Source: Flavobacteria bacterium BAL38 (GTDB lineage Bacteria; Bacteroidota; Bacteroidia; Flavobacteriales; Flavobacteriaceae). From it: a stretch of 64,000 bases of DNA. The position numbers and the translations under genes were made by a program. Position 1 is the stretch's first letter; each line of letters starts with the position of its first letter. The notes beneath the pieces are model-generated. The model worked only from the letters and a program-made list of their open reading frames with translations. It did no database searches and was not told where the DNA came from. Below, piece after piece: positions 23,902 to 32,172 of this stretch. The stretch spans positions 1,116,001 to 1,180,000 of the forward strand of contig AAXX01000001.1 in NCBI GenBank assembly GCA_000169355.1, read 5' to 3'.

Positions 23902-26079
23902 TTACTCTCTCTTTCTTAAATAATGAAAATCCAATTGTTTTTTCACTAAATCGGCATTTTTTACTTTAACGTAAATTTCGTCTCCTAATTGTAAAATATT
24001 TTTAGAAACTTCACCTACTAAAGCATATTGTTTATCATCAAACGTGTAATAATCATCTCTAATTTCACGAATTCTAACCATTCCTTCGCATTTGTTTTCG
24101 ATGATTTCTACATAAATTCCCCATTCAGTTACTCCAGAAATTACACCTAAAAACTCTTCATCTTTATGATCTTGCATGTATTTTACTTGCATGTATTTCA
24201 CAGAATCACGTTCGGCTTGAGCCGCTAAACTTTCCATTTGAGATGAATGCACACATTTTTCTTCATATACTTCTTCATCAACACTTTTTCCACCATCTAT
24301 GTAAAATTGTAACAAACGGTGTGCCATAACATCCGGATAACGACGAATTGGCGATGTAAAATGACTGTAATAATCAAATGCTAATCCGTAGTGACCAATA
24401 TTTTCAGTTGAATAAGCTGCTTTACTCATACTTCTAATCGTAAGTGTATCTACTAAATTTTGCTCTTTTTTACCTTGAACTTCTTCTAATAAATTATTCA
24501 ACGAACTTGAGATGTCTATTTTAGATCGGAAATTTATCGAATAACCAAACTTAGCAATCACGGTTTGAAGATTGATTAATTTATCTTCATTAGGTTCATC
24601 GTGAATTCTATAAATAAAGGTTTTCTTTTGTTTTCCAATGAATTCAGCTACTTTTCTATTCGCTAACAACATGAATTCTTCAATCAAATGATTCGCATCT
24701 TTACTTTGTTTGAAGTATACTCCTATTGGTTCCGCCTCTTCATTTAAATTGAATTTTACTTCTACTTTATCAAACGAAATTGCGCCAGCTGCCATTCTTT
24801 TTCTACGAAGAATTTTAGCTAATTCATCCATTTTTAAAGTGGCATCAACAATTGGTTTTGGAACAATATATTCTTTTCTAGTTAATGAAATTTCGGCAGG
24901 AATAACGTCTGATTTCGTTTCAATAATATTCTGAGCTTCTTCATACGCAAAACGTTGATCAGAATACGTTACAGTTCTTCCAAACCATGCATCTAACACT
25001 TCTGCTTTATTATTTAATTGAAAAACAGCTGAAAACGTATATTTTTCTTCGTGTGGACGAAGTGAACAAGCAAAATTAGATAACACTTCTGGTAACATTG
25101 GAACTACTCTATCAACCAAATACACCGAAGTTGCACGGTTATATGCTTCTTCATCTAATATAGTTCCTTCTTGTAAATAATGAGAAACATCAGCAATATG
25201 AACTCCGATTTCGTAATTTCCATTTTCTAAAATTTGAAATGATAACGCATCATCAAAATCTTTAGCATCTTTTGGATCAATCGTAAAGGTTAAAACATCA
25301 CGCATATCGCGACGTTTTTTTATTTCTTCTTCTGTTATTGAAGTATCTATTTTATTTGCATACGCTTCTACTTCAATTGGAAAATCATAAGGTAAACCAT
25401 ATTCGGCTAAAATCGCATGAATTTCTGTATTATGTTCACCTGGCTTTCCTAACACTTTTATTACCGAACCAAAAGGAGAATCGGCTTTTTTAGGCCAGTC
25501 TTCTAGCGTTACTAAAACAACATCTCCGTGTTCTGCATCATTAATTTTATTTTTCGGAATAAAAATATCAGTATACATTTTTGCATTAGTAGTAGTTACA
25601 AATGCAAAGTTTTTTTGAATATCTATTACACCTACAAATTCTGATTTTTTTCTTTCTAAAACTTCTAAAACTTCAGCTTCTGGTTTTCTAGAACTTCTTC
25701 TGTTGTAGATGTACGCTTTTACTTTGTCGCCATCTAAAGCGTGATTTAAATTAATAAAAGGAACAAAAACATCGTCTTCTAATTCGTCACAAACAAAATA
25801 ACCATTTTTACGAGAAGTCATATCAATAACTCCTTCATAATATTCTGATTTTGAAATTATTTGATATTTTCCAATCTCAGTTTCATGTATTTTATCTTGC
25901 GCTTTTAAAATTTTTAAATCTCTTATAATTTCATTTCTACTTTTAGTGTCATTTAATTCTAAAACAGCAGCTATTTGTTTGTAATTAAATGATTTAGAAG
26001 GTTCTTTAGAAAGTATTTTAAATATTTGTGCAGTGAAATCTTTTACTTTTTTATTTAATTTTTTTGGTTTCTTACTCAT
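23902..26079 (-). CDS. rnr: Ribonuclease R
   Basis: 725-residue processive 3'-5' exoribonuclease that degrades structured RNA. An N-terminal winged-helix part, cold-shock-type OB folds (YYEGVIDMTSRKNGYFVCDE and FVGVIDIQKNFAFVTTTN), the RNB catalytic domain with the acidic cluster TFTIDPKDAKDFDDALSF (about 260-277) and HIADVSHYL, and a C-terminal S1 domain (EFLGVISGVTEWGIYVEI) are all present. The highly basic tail seen in some RNase R proteins is absent here. It is the last minus-strand gene before the strand-bias switch. Confidence 0.96.
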   Translation of the reverse strand: MSKKPKKLNKKVKDFTAQIFKILSKEPSKSFNYKQIAAVLELNDTKSRNEIIRDLKILKAQDKIHETEIGKYQIISKSEYYEGVIDMTSRKNGYFVCDELEDDVFVPFINLNHALDGDKVKAYIYNRRSSRKPEAEVLEVLERKKSEFVGVIDIQKNFAFVTTTNAKMYTDIFIPKNKINDAEHGDVVLVTLEDWPKKADSPFGSVIKVLGKPGEHNTEIHAILAEYGLPYDFPIEVEAYANKIDTSITEEEIKKRRDMRDVLTFTIDPKDAKDFDDALSFQILENGNYEIGVHIADVSHYLQEGTILDEEAYNRATSVYLVDRVVPMLPEVLSNFACSLRPHEEKYTFSAVFQLNNKAEVLDAWFGRTVTYSDQRFAYEEAQNIIETKSDVIPAEISLTRKEYIVPKPIVDATLKMDELAKILRRKRMAAGAISFDKVEVKFNLNEEAEPIGVYFKQSKDANHLIEEFMLLANRKVAEFIGKQKKTFIYRIHDEPNEDKLINLQTVIAKFGYSINFRSKIDISSSLNNLLEEVQGKKEQNLVDTLTIRSMSKAAYSTENIGHYGLAFDYYSHFTSPIRRYPDVMAHRLLQFYIDGGKSVDEEVYEEKCVHSSQMESLAAQAERDSVKYMQVKYMQDHKDEEFLGVISGVTEWGIYVEIIENKCEGMVRIREIRDDYYTFDDKQYALVGEVSKNILQLGDEIYVKVKNADLVKKQLDFHYLRKRE

Positions 26080-26169
26080 TGTATCTTTTCTTATTAAAGT
26101 TGAAAGTTACGAAATAGTTATAATTTAACACTATTGAAACCTTAGTTTTAATGAAAAAATAACTTTTCG

Positions 26170-26177
26170 TATATTTG
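26170..26177 (+). promoter_or_regulatory. -7 promoter element of the DUF2007-like gene
   Basis: TATATTTG, 25 bp before the ATG at 26203. It lies in the 123-bp divergent gap shared with rnr. Confidence 0.5.
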
Positions 26178-26202
26178 TTATCTAACGAAAAATGTAAAAG
26201 AT

Positions 26203-26439
26203 ATGAATGATTTTGTAGTAGTAGCTATTTTTAACAACCAACAAGAAACAATGAGTTTAAGAAGTATTTTGGAACGAAAAAAAATTCCATATATAATTCA
26301 AGATGAAACGGTAGTTTCTGTTGATCCATTATCAAGTATGAGTTTAGGAAATATTAGTTTAAAAGTTGGAGAGGAAAATATTGAAGTAGTTAAAAATATT
26401 TTAATCAAAAAGAAAAAAGAAAAATTTATAATTGATTAA
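26203..26439 (+). CDS. DUF2007-like putative signal-transducing protein
   Basis: 78 residues. The fold pattern VVVAIFNNQQETMSLRSILERKKIPYIIQDET ... SLKVGEENIEVVKNIL matches the short DUF2007 family ('putative signal transducing protein'), a ferredoxin-like domain of unknown function related to PII-type folds. It is a single gene with its own promoter and terminator, next to the large region without a gene. The family call is by pattern; no function can be given. Confidence 0.65.
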   Translation: MNDFVVVAIFNNQQETMSLRSILERKKIPYIIQDETVVSVDPLSSMSLGNISLKVGEENIEVVKNILIKKKKEKFIID

Positions 26440-27177
26440 AAAAATAGTAGGACTTACATTACTGTAAGTCCTTTTTTTATTTTATTAAAATTTTAAATTA
26501 CTAAAAAGTATAAGTGTAATAAGTATCAAAATCTGAATAAGAAATATTTTTATTTTTTTAAAAAATCAAAAGTTTTCAACATTTATTAAATACAACAAAA
26601 AATATTTTTAATTAAATTTAAATTTATGATGGTTATTATAGCGTGTTAATATGTAGAATAAGTTTTTTTACAGAAGTAGTTTTTAAAAGTTATCGTTACT
26701 TATACAACGTAATTAACAATATATAAAAATAGTAAAGAGCTGAAAATAAGACCTTCTAAATCCTTTAATTTTTAGTTATTAACAGTTGTTAAAAATTGAT
26801 TTTATATTCGTTTTGTAAATAACTTCAATTATTGATTTCTGTTAAAAAGTATATTTTTTCTTTTAATAACTTTTCTAAAAAATCATGAAACTAAATTAGG
26901 TTTTTTGATTGTGGTTTTGGATTACAATTTTTTAATCAACATCCAAAAAAAACTTCTTATTTTCTATCTAAAGTTGTTAACAATTCATGTTAAATTAAGG
27001 TTAACTGATTATCAACGAATTACGTTAAGAAATTAACAATGTGTATTTTTTACTTTATTTTATTACATAATCTTCTGATTTTAAACAAATTGATTAAAAA
27101 GTACTCAAAACCTTAATCATATTATTTTTACTCCTTTATCTTTAGTATTTTTGCATAGATAAAACACACAACAACTT
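26440..27177. other. Gene-free AT-rich region, candidate oriC
   Basis: 737 bp with no plausible gene on either strand. It is extremely AT-rich and scattered with DnaA-box-like 9-mers: TTTTCAACA (26573-26581), TTATACAAC (26700-26708), TTATTAACA (26776-26784) and TTATCAACG (27009-27017). There are also TTAAC/GTTAA palindromes such as TTAACAGTTGTTAA (26779-26792) and TTGTTAACAA (26974-26983). It lies exactly where gene direction flips from mainly minus to almost all plus, and about 20 kb from three parS sites. A role as replication origin is an inference from these three facts. None of the 9-mers is a perfect TTATCCACA box. Confidence 0.45.
26449..26478 (+). terminator. Terminator of the DUF2007-like gene
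   Basis: AGGACTTACA, loop TTAC, TGTAAGTCCT, then seven T: a perfect 10-bp stem. Confidence 0.85.
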
Positions 27178-27609
27178 ATGAAAATTTCAATTGGAAACGA
27201 CCACGCAGGTCCTGACTACAAAAAAGCAATTGTTCAATTTCTTGAAGAAAAAGGACATACTATTTATAACCACGGAACCGATACTTTTGATAGTGTAGAT
27301 TATCCTGATTTTGGTCATCCAGTAGCTTATGATGTAGAAAGTAAAAAAGCGGATTTTGGAATTGTTATTTGTGGTTCTGGAAACGGAATAGCCATGACAG
27401 TTAATAAACATCAAGATATTCGTGCTGCTTTATGTTGGACAAAAGAAATTGCTGCTTTAGCACGCCAACATAACGATGCGAATATTTTAAGTATTCCTGC
27501 TCGTTATACTTCTATTCAACAAGCAATTGAAATGGTAGATACTTTTTTAAACACTTCTTTTGAAGGTGGAAGACACGCTAATCGTGTTAAAAAAATCGCT
27601 TGTAAATAA
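27178..27609 (+). CDS. rpiB: Ribose-5-phosphate isomerase B
   Basis: 143 residues, the usual size for RpiB/LacAB-type isomerases, which interconvert ribose 5-phosphate and ribulose 5-phosphate in the pentose phosphate pathway. Marks: ISIGNDHAGPDYK at the N-terminus, VICGSGNGIAM with the catalytic Cys (about residue 67), and NDANILSIPARY followed by FLNTSFEGGRHANRV with the phosphate-binding Arg/His. It begins the long plus-strand run, 24 bp before the dehydratase gene. A weak -7 motif (TATTTTTG) sits at 27146-27153. Confidence 0.95.
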   Translation: MKISIGNDHAGPDYKKAIVQFLEEKGHTIYNHGTDTFDSVDYPDFGHPVAYDVESKKADFGIVICGSGNGIAMTVNKHQDIRAALCWTKEIAALARQHNDANILSIPARYTSIQQAIEMVDTFLNTSFEGGRHANRVKKIACK

Positions 27610-27633
27610 TCAATAATCTTAAAATCAATTCAA

Positions 27634-28467
27634 ATGGAACTCCTAAAAATAGATTTGAATTGTATTAAAAGTATATATAAAAATAGACCATGTGATTCTC
27701 ATAAAGGAACACATGGTCATGCTTTATTAATTGCTGGTAGCGAAAATAAAATGGGAGCAGTTATAATTGCTTCTAAAGCTTGTCTGCGTTCGGGTGTTGG
27801 TTTGTTAACTGTTGCATTTTCTCCAGAAAACAAAAATGTTCTCTTTAATTTCATTCCCGAAGCCATGTATGAAAATACATGTGTGATGAATGATTTATCA
27901 CTTTATAGTGCTATTGGAATTGGACCTGGAATAGGAGTAGATGAAATAAGTCTGCAATATATTTACGAATTGTACGAAAATAAACTTCCTGTTGTTTTTG
28001 ATGCCGATGCTTTGAATTTAATAGCGAAATACAAAATCGATTGGAAAAACTTTAATTTTCCATTTGTGCTAACGCCACATCCAAAAGAATTTGACCGATT
28101 ATTTGGCGAACATGATTCTGAACCTGAAAGAAGAAATACTGCGATTCAAAAAGCTAATGAATTAAATTGCGTCATTGTTTTAAAAGGACACAAAACGTTT
28201 GTTACTGACGGGATTCACACTTTTGAAAACACTACCGGAAATTCAGGTTTAGCAAAAGGAGGTTCTGGCGACGCGTTAACCGGAATGATTACTTCATTTT
28301 TAGCGCAAGGTTATACTACTTTAGAAGCGGCTATTTTAGGAGTTTACCTTCACGGATTGGCGGCTGATATCACACTTCAAACGCAAAGTGAAGAAAGCAT
28401 GTTAATAACCGATGTTATTAAAAATATTGGATTCGCTTTTAAACGTTTGAATTCCGAAATACAATAA
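27634..28467 (+). CDS. nnrD: ADP/ATP-dependent NAD(P)H-hydrate dehydratase
   Basis: 277 residues, ribokinase-like fold. It repairs damaged NAD(P)H hydrates. Marks: HGHALLIAGSENKMGAVIIASKACLRSGVGL, IGIGPGIG, VFDADALNL, LTPHPKEFDRLFG, VLKGHKTFVTDG and the anion-hole/catalytic NSGLAKGGSGDALTGMI. Unlike the two-domain NnrE-NnrD fusions common in bacteria, there is no epimerase domain here; that function would have to be encoded elsewhere. It is paired with rpiB. Its last 66 bp are overlapped antisense by the remains of a DUF1294 gene. Confidence 0.92.
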   Translation: MELLKIDLNCIKSIYKNRPCDSHKGTHGHALLIAGSENKMGAVIIASKACLRSGVGLLTVAFSPENKNVLFNFIPEAMYENTCVMNDLSLYSAIGIGPGIGVDEISLQYIYELYENKLPVVFDADALNLIAKYKIDWKNFNFPFVLTPHPKEFDRLFGEHDSEPERRNTAIQKANELNCVIVLKGHKTFVTDGIHTFENTTGNSGLAKGGSGDALTGMITSFLAQGYTTLEAAILGVYLHGLAADITLQTQSEESMLITDVIKNIGFAFKRLNSEIQ

Positions 28468-28704
28468 AACAATCTGAAGAATCACAATAGCGTAGAAACT
28501 CAAAATAAAAGAAAATTTATTGGTTTTGTGTTTGAAAAAATTCATTCCTATTAATCCTCCAATAGTTCCACCAAAACCTACTAATAAAATTAAATTGAAT
28601 TCCGAAACGCGTCTTTTATTGTTTTTAGCTTGCTATTTATCGTAGCTATAAGTTAAAAAACAAAGGCTGTTAATCAAAATTAAATAAATAAAAAGTACTT
28701 CCAA
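28402..28704 (-). pseudogene. DUF1294-family membrane protein remnant with an in-frame stop
   Basis: Read on the minus strand from a TTG at 28704, the frame gives EVLFIYLILINSLCFLTYS then YDK, a TAG stop at 28633-28635, and continues QAKNNKRRVSEFNLILLVGF, GGTIGGLIGMNFFKHKTNKF, SFILSFYAIVILQIVLLYF to a TAA at 28402. This is the full DUF1294 pattern: two helices, the YDK.xAK..KRRxSE loop, and GGxxGxxxGMxxFxHKT. In relatives the stop position is usually an aromatic residue, so one base change could have made it. There is no ATG. A TATCTTTG motif lies just upstream (28723-28730, minus). It may be a real recent pseudogene or a sequencing error. Confidence 0.75.
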
Positions 28705-28759
28705 AAGCTAATAATTTTATCCAAAGATAGTATTTTAGCAGTTCAATTTTTTATTTACA

Positions 28760-30898
28760 ATGACCAACATTCAATTCATTCAAAACCAAACCAACATTGC
28801 TCCAAAAAGTATTGAAGCTACTATAAAATTACTTTCTGAAGATTGTACAATTCCGTTTATTTCGCGTTATAGAAAAGACCAAACTGGGAATTTAGATGAA
28901 GTGCAAATTGAAGATATTGCTAAAGCTAAAAAGCATTATGACGAAATAATAAAAAGAAAAGAAAGTATTTTAAAATCGATTGAAGAACAAAAAGCGCTTT
29001 CACCTGAATTGAAGTCTAAAATTGAAAACAGTTTCGATTTACAAGAATTGGAAGATTTTTATTTACCGTATAAAAAAACAAGAAAAACAAAAGCCGATAC
29101 TGCGCGAGAAAATGGTTTAGAACCATTGGCAAAAATCATAATGAGTCAATCCCGAAGTGTCGTGACTGATGATATTGAATTTTTAGCATCGAAATATTTG
29201 AATGCAAACGTTAAAAATGAAGACGAAGCAATACAAGGCGCTCGCGATATCATTGCCGAATGGATTAACGAAAACCTTTTTATTCGTAAAAATTTACGTC
29301 GCTTGTTCCAACGAAAAGCAGAAATCACAACCAAAGTTGTTAAGACTAAAAAAGACGACGAAGCAGCTCAAAAATTCAATCAGTATTTCGATTGGGCAGA
29401 ACCAATTTCTAAAGCGCCATCGCATCGTTTATTAGCTATGTTGCGTGCTGAAGCCGAAGGTTTTGTGAAGTTAAATGTAACGGTTGAAAAAGAAGAAGCT
29501 TTAGATTTTATTGAAGAAAATATCATCAAAAATAAAAATCCAGATGCTACCGAACATTTGGAATTAGCTATTAAAGACAGTTACAAACGCTTGTTAGAAC
29601 CCGCTATTTCAAATGAAACGTTACAAGAAGCAAAAGCAAAAGCCGATATAAAAGCGATTGATGTGTTTTCGGAAAATTTACGTCAGTTATTATTGGCGCC
29701 ACCATTAGGCGAAAAACGAATCCTAGCCATCGACCCTGGGTATAGAACAGGTTGTAAAGTGGTTTGCTTGGATGAAAAAGGTGATTTATTAAACAACGAA
29801 ACTATTTATCCACATGCGCCACAAAACGATACCGCTATGGCGATGAAAAAAATCCGTTCGATGGTGAATGCCTATAATATTGAAGCGATTTCTATTGGTA
29901 ACGGAACCGCTTCTCGCGAAACGGAATTTTTCATTAAAAAAATCGCTTTTGATAAGCCAGTTCAAGTTTTTGTGGTTTCCGAGGCAGGAGCATCAGTATA
30001 TTCTGCAAGTAAAATTGCTAGAGAAGAATTCTCAAATTATGATGTAACCGTTCGTGGTTCGGTTTCGATTGGAAGACGACTAAGTGACCCGTTGGCTGAA
30101 TTGGTAAAAATTGATCCAAAATCGATTGGTGTTGGACAATATCAACACGATGTAGACCAAACTAAATTACAATTAGCATTAGATAGTACTGTGATGAGTT
30201 GTGTGAATTCCGTTGGGATTAACATCAATACCGCAAGTAAATCATTGTTGAGTTATGTTTCTGGAATTGGTGAAAAAATGGCGGAAAATATTGTTGCCTA
30301 TCGTTCAGAAAATGGCCCTTTTGAAGATAGAAAACAATTGAAAAAAGTACCGCGTTTGGGTGAAAAAGCGTATCAACAAGCTGCGGCATTTATTAGAATA
30401 AAAGAAGGAAAAAATCCGTTAGATAATTCGGCTGTTCATCCTGAAGCGTATCCAATTGTAGAAAAAATGGCAAAAGATTTAGGCATCAAAACCACGGATT
30501 TAATCGCTAACAAAGAAAAAATAGCGCAGATAAAACCTGAAAATTACATCACTGCTGAAATTGGAATTTTAACCTTAAAAGATATTTTAAAAGAGCTAGA
30601 AAAACCAGGATTAGATCCAAGAAAAGCAGCTAAAATTTTCGAATTCGACCCCAACGTTCGTTCTATTAAAGATTTAAAAACTGGCATGATTTTACCTGGT
30701 ATTGTAAATAACATTACCGCTTTTGGTTGTTTTGTAGATGTAGGCATCAAAGAAAGTGGTTTGGTACATATATCCCAACTAAAAGAGGGCTTTGTTTCCG
30801 ATGTAAACGAAGTAGTAAAAATGCACCAACATGTGCAAGTAAAAGTTGTTGAGGTAGACGAAGCGAGAAAGAGAATTCAGTTGACGATGATTTTATAG
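28760..30898 (+). CDS. tex: Tex-family S1 RNA-binding protein
   Basis: 712 residues, full length for Tex (transcription accessory protein). Order: N-terminal helical Tex domain (IPFISRYRKDQTGNLDEVQI), a YqgF/RuvX-like nuclease fold (RILAIDPGYRTGCKVVCLD, about 320), tandem helix-hairpin-helix motifs (GININTASKSLLSYVSGIGEKMAENIVAYR), and a C-terminal S1 domain (GMILPGIVNNITAFGCFVDVGIKESGLVHISQL). Tex binds nucleic acids and acts around transcription. A degenerate palindrome appears in frame near 29149 (MSQSRSVVTDD). It stands alone with a terminator after it. Confidence 0.95.
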   Translation: MTNIQFIQNQTNIAPKSIEATIKLLSEDCTIPFISRYRKDQTGNLDEVQIEDIAKAKKHYDEIIKRKESILKSIEEQKALSPELKSKIENSFDLQELEDFYLPYKKTRKTKADTARENGLEPLAKIIMSQSRSVVTDDIEFLASKYLNANVKNEDEAIQGARDIIAEWINENLFIRKNLRRLFQRKAEITTKVVKTKKDDEAAQKFNQYFDWAEPISKAPSHRLLAMLRAEAEGFVKLNVTVEKEEALDFIEENIIKNKNPDATEHLELAIKDSYKRLLEPAISNETLQEAKAKADIKAIDVFSENLRQLLLAPPLGEKRILAIDPGYRTGCKVVCLDEKGDLLNNETIYPHAPQNDTAMAMKKIRSMVNAYNIEAISIGNGTASRETEFFIKKIAFDKPVQVFVVSEAGASVYSASKIAREEFSNYDVTVRGSVSIGRRLSDPLAELVKIDPKSIGVGQYQHDVDQTKLQLALDSTVMSCVNSVGININTASKSLLSYVSGIGEKMAENIVAYRSENGPFEDRKQLKKVPRLGEKAYQQAAAFIRIKEGKNPLDNSAVHPEAYPIVEKMAKDLGIKTTDLIANKEKIAQIKPENYITAEIGILTLKDILKELEKPGLDPRKAAKIFEFDPNVRSIKDLKTGMILPGIVNNITAFGCFVDVGIKESGLVHISQLKEGFVSDVNEVVKMHQHVQVKVVEVDEARKRIQLTMIL

Positions 30899-30908
30899 AA
30901 AATAAAAA

Positions 30909-30941
30909 AATCCCAAATGCCAATAAAAGGAATTTGGGATT
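30909..30941. terminator. Bidirectional terminator between tex and tatA
   Basis: AATCCCAAAT ... ATTTGGGATT hairpin with A-rich and T-rich flanks, between convergent genes. Confidence 0.8.
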
Positions 30942-30961
30942 TTAAATATTGAAAAGAAAAA

Positions 30962-31168
30962 CTATTCTTTTTCTTTACTTTCTTCTTCTTTTTTAGAATT
31001 TGCTGGTTGGTCGTCTTTGGCAGCGTTTTTAAATTCTTTAATTCCGCTTCCAATTCCTTTCATTAATTCCGGAATTTTTTTACCTCCAAAAAGTAATACG
31101 ACAATAACAATTACTAAAATTATTTGAGGCATTCCTACAACTCCTAAAAATATAGCTAATGTGTTCAT
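30962..31168 (-). CDS. tatA: Twin-arginine translocase subunit TatA/TatE
   Basis: 68 residues: a short N-terminal stretch, one membrane helix (about 10-27), then the invariant FGGKKIPELMKGIGSGIKEFKNA amphipathic helix and a charged tail. TatA forms the size-fitting pore of the Tat pathway, which moves folded proteins across the inner membrane. No tatC is next to it; in Bacteroidota the genes are often separate. It is the only intact minus-strand gene in the right-hand part of the window. Confidence 0.94.
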   Translation of the reverse strand: MNTLAIFLGVVGMPQIILVIVIVVLLFGGKKIPELMKGIGSGIKEFKNAAKDDQPANSKKEEESKEKE

Positions 31169-31188
31169 GATTTCATAAATTTAAAGTA

Positions 31189-31196
31189 CAAAGATA
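31189..31196 (-). promoter_or_regulatory. -7 promoter element of tatA
   Basis: Minus strand TATCTTTG, 20 bp before the tatA ATG. Confidence 0.5.
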
Positions 31197-31269
31197 TAAA
31201 GAAATTAACAAATGATTATTTTTTAACTATTTATTATCAGCTTTCAATTTACAAACACGTTGTATTTAG

Positions 31270-31277
31270 TATATTTG
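31270..31277 (+). promoter_or_regulatory. -7 promoter element of the M23-like gene
   Basis: TATATTTG, 21 bp before the ATG at 31299. It lies in the divergent gap shared with tatA. Confidence 0.5.
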
Positions 31278-31298
31278 TGATATAAATTAGTTCAAAAA

Positions 31299-32171
31299 AT
31301 GGCTAACAAAAAGCTAAAACGACAACTACTTCTAAAAAAGTTATATAATAAAAGAAGATTAGTTATTCTTAACGAAGACACTTTTGAAGAAACCTTTTCA
31401 TTAAAATTAAACTTAATGAATGTTTTTGTTGTGGGAACAATTGGAGCTATTTTAATCATTTTTGTTACGACTTACATTATTGCATTTACACCTTTGCGCG
31501 AATATATTCCGGGGTATGCTTCTTCAAAATTAAAACAAGAAGCATTAGAAATGGCAATAAAATCAGATTCTCTTGAAAAATCGGTAAAAATCAACAATGC
31601 CTATATTGCTTCTATCAAAAAAGTATTAACAGGCGATTTAGAATACGCAAAACTTAACAAAGATTCTATTAAAGCATTAGAGGTTTCAGATATTGATGTT
31701 TCTGAACTTTCTCCAACAGAAAAAGAGCAAGAATTAAGAGATAAAGTAATTAAAGAAGACAAATACAATGTATTTGAAACTTCAAAACCTAAAGTAAGTT
31801 TTGTTTTATTTCCGCCGGCTCAAGGTGCTATTTTACAGAAATATAATGTAGCAAATAAATATTTAGCAGTTAAAATTGCTTTAACAAATAATACACCTAT
31901 AAAAGCCGTTGCGGCTGGAACCATCATTTTTTCCGATTGGACACCGAGTTCGGGCTATGTGATAATTGTTCGTCATAAAGATGATATTTTATCGGTATAT
32001 AAAAACGCAGCTTCGGTAACAAAATCACAAGGAAATATAGTAAGATCGGGTGAAGTAATTGCCCTTGCCGGAAACGCTAATAATGGTCAAAATTCAGGCG
32101 CAACACTTCGTTTTGAATTATGGAAAGATGGTTTCCCTATAGATCCAACACAATTTATCAATTTCAATTAA
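31299..32171 (+). CDS. Membrane-anchored M23/LytM-like protein, probably inactive
   Basis: 290 residues: a basic cytoplasmic N-terminus, one membrane helix (about 42-63), a coiled segment, then a C-terminal LytM/M23 fold (PIKAVAAGTIIFSDWTPSSGYVIIVRHKDDILSVYKNAASVTKSQGNIVRSGEVIALAGN ending in LRFELWKDGFPIDP). Active M23 enzymes need an HxxxD and an HxH motif; here the first region reads KYNVANKYLAVKIAL with no His and the last reads LRFELW in place of HLHFEL. So it probably does not cut peptidoglycan but acts as a regulator, as EnvC/NlpD-type proteins do. The GH3 gene begins 1 bp after its stop. Confidence 0.85.
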   Translation: MANKKLKRQLLLKKLYNKRRLVILNEDTFEETFSLKLNLMNVFVVGTIGAILIIFVTTYIIAFTPLREYIPGYASSKLKQEALEMAIKSDSLEKSVKINNAYIASIKKVLTGDLEYAKLNKDSIKALEVSDIDVSELSPTEKEQELRDKVIKEDKYNVFETSKPKVSFVLFPPAQGAILQKYNVANKYLAVKIALTNNTPIKAVAAGTIIFSDWTPSSGYVIIVRHKDDILSVYKNAASVTKSQGNIVRSGEVIALAGNANNGQNSGATLRFELWKDGFPIDPTQFINFN

Positions 32172-32172
32172 C

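Noticed and set aside
26440..27177. A small protein gene or tRNA in the large gap
   Set aside because: No open frame with plausible start and composition and no cloverleaf was found on either strand.
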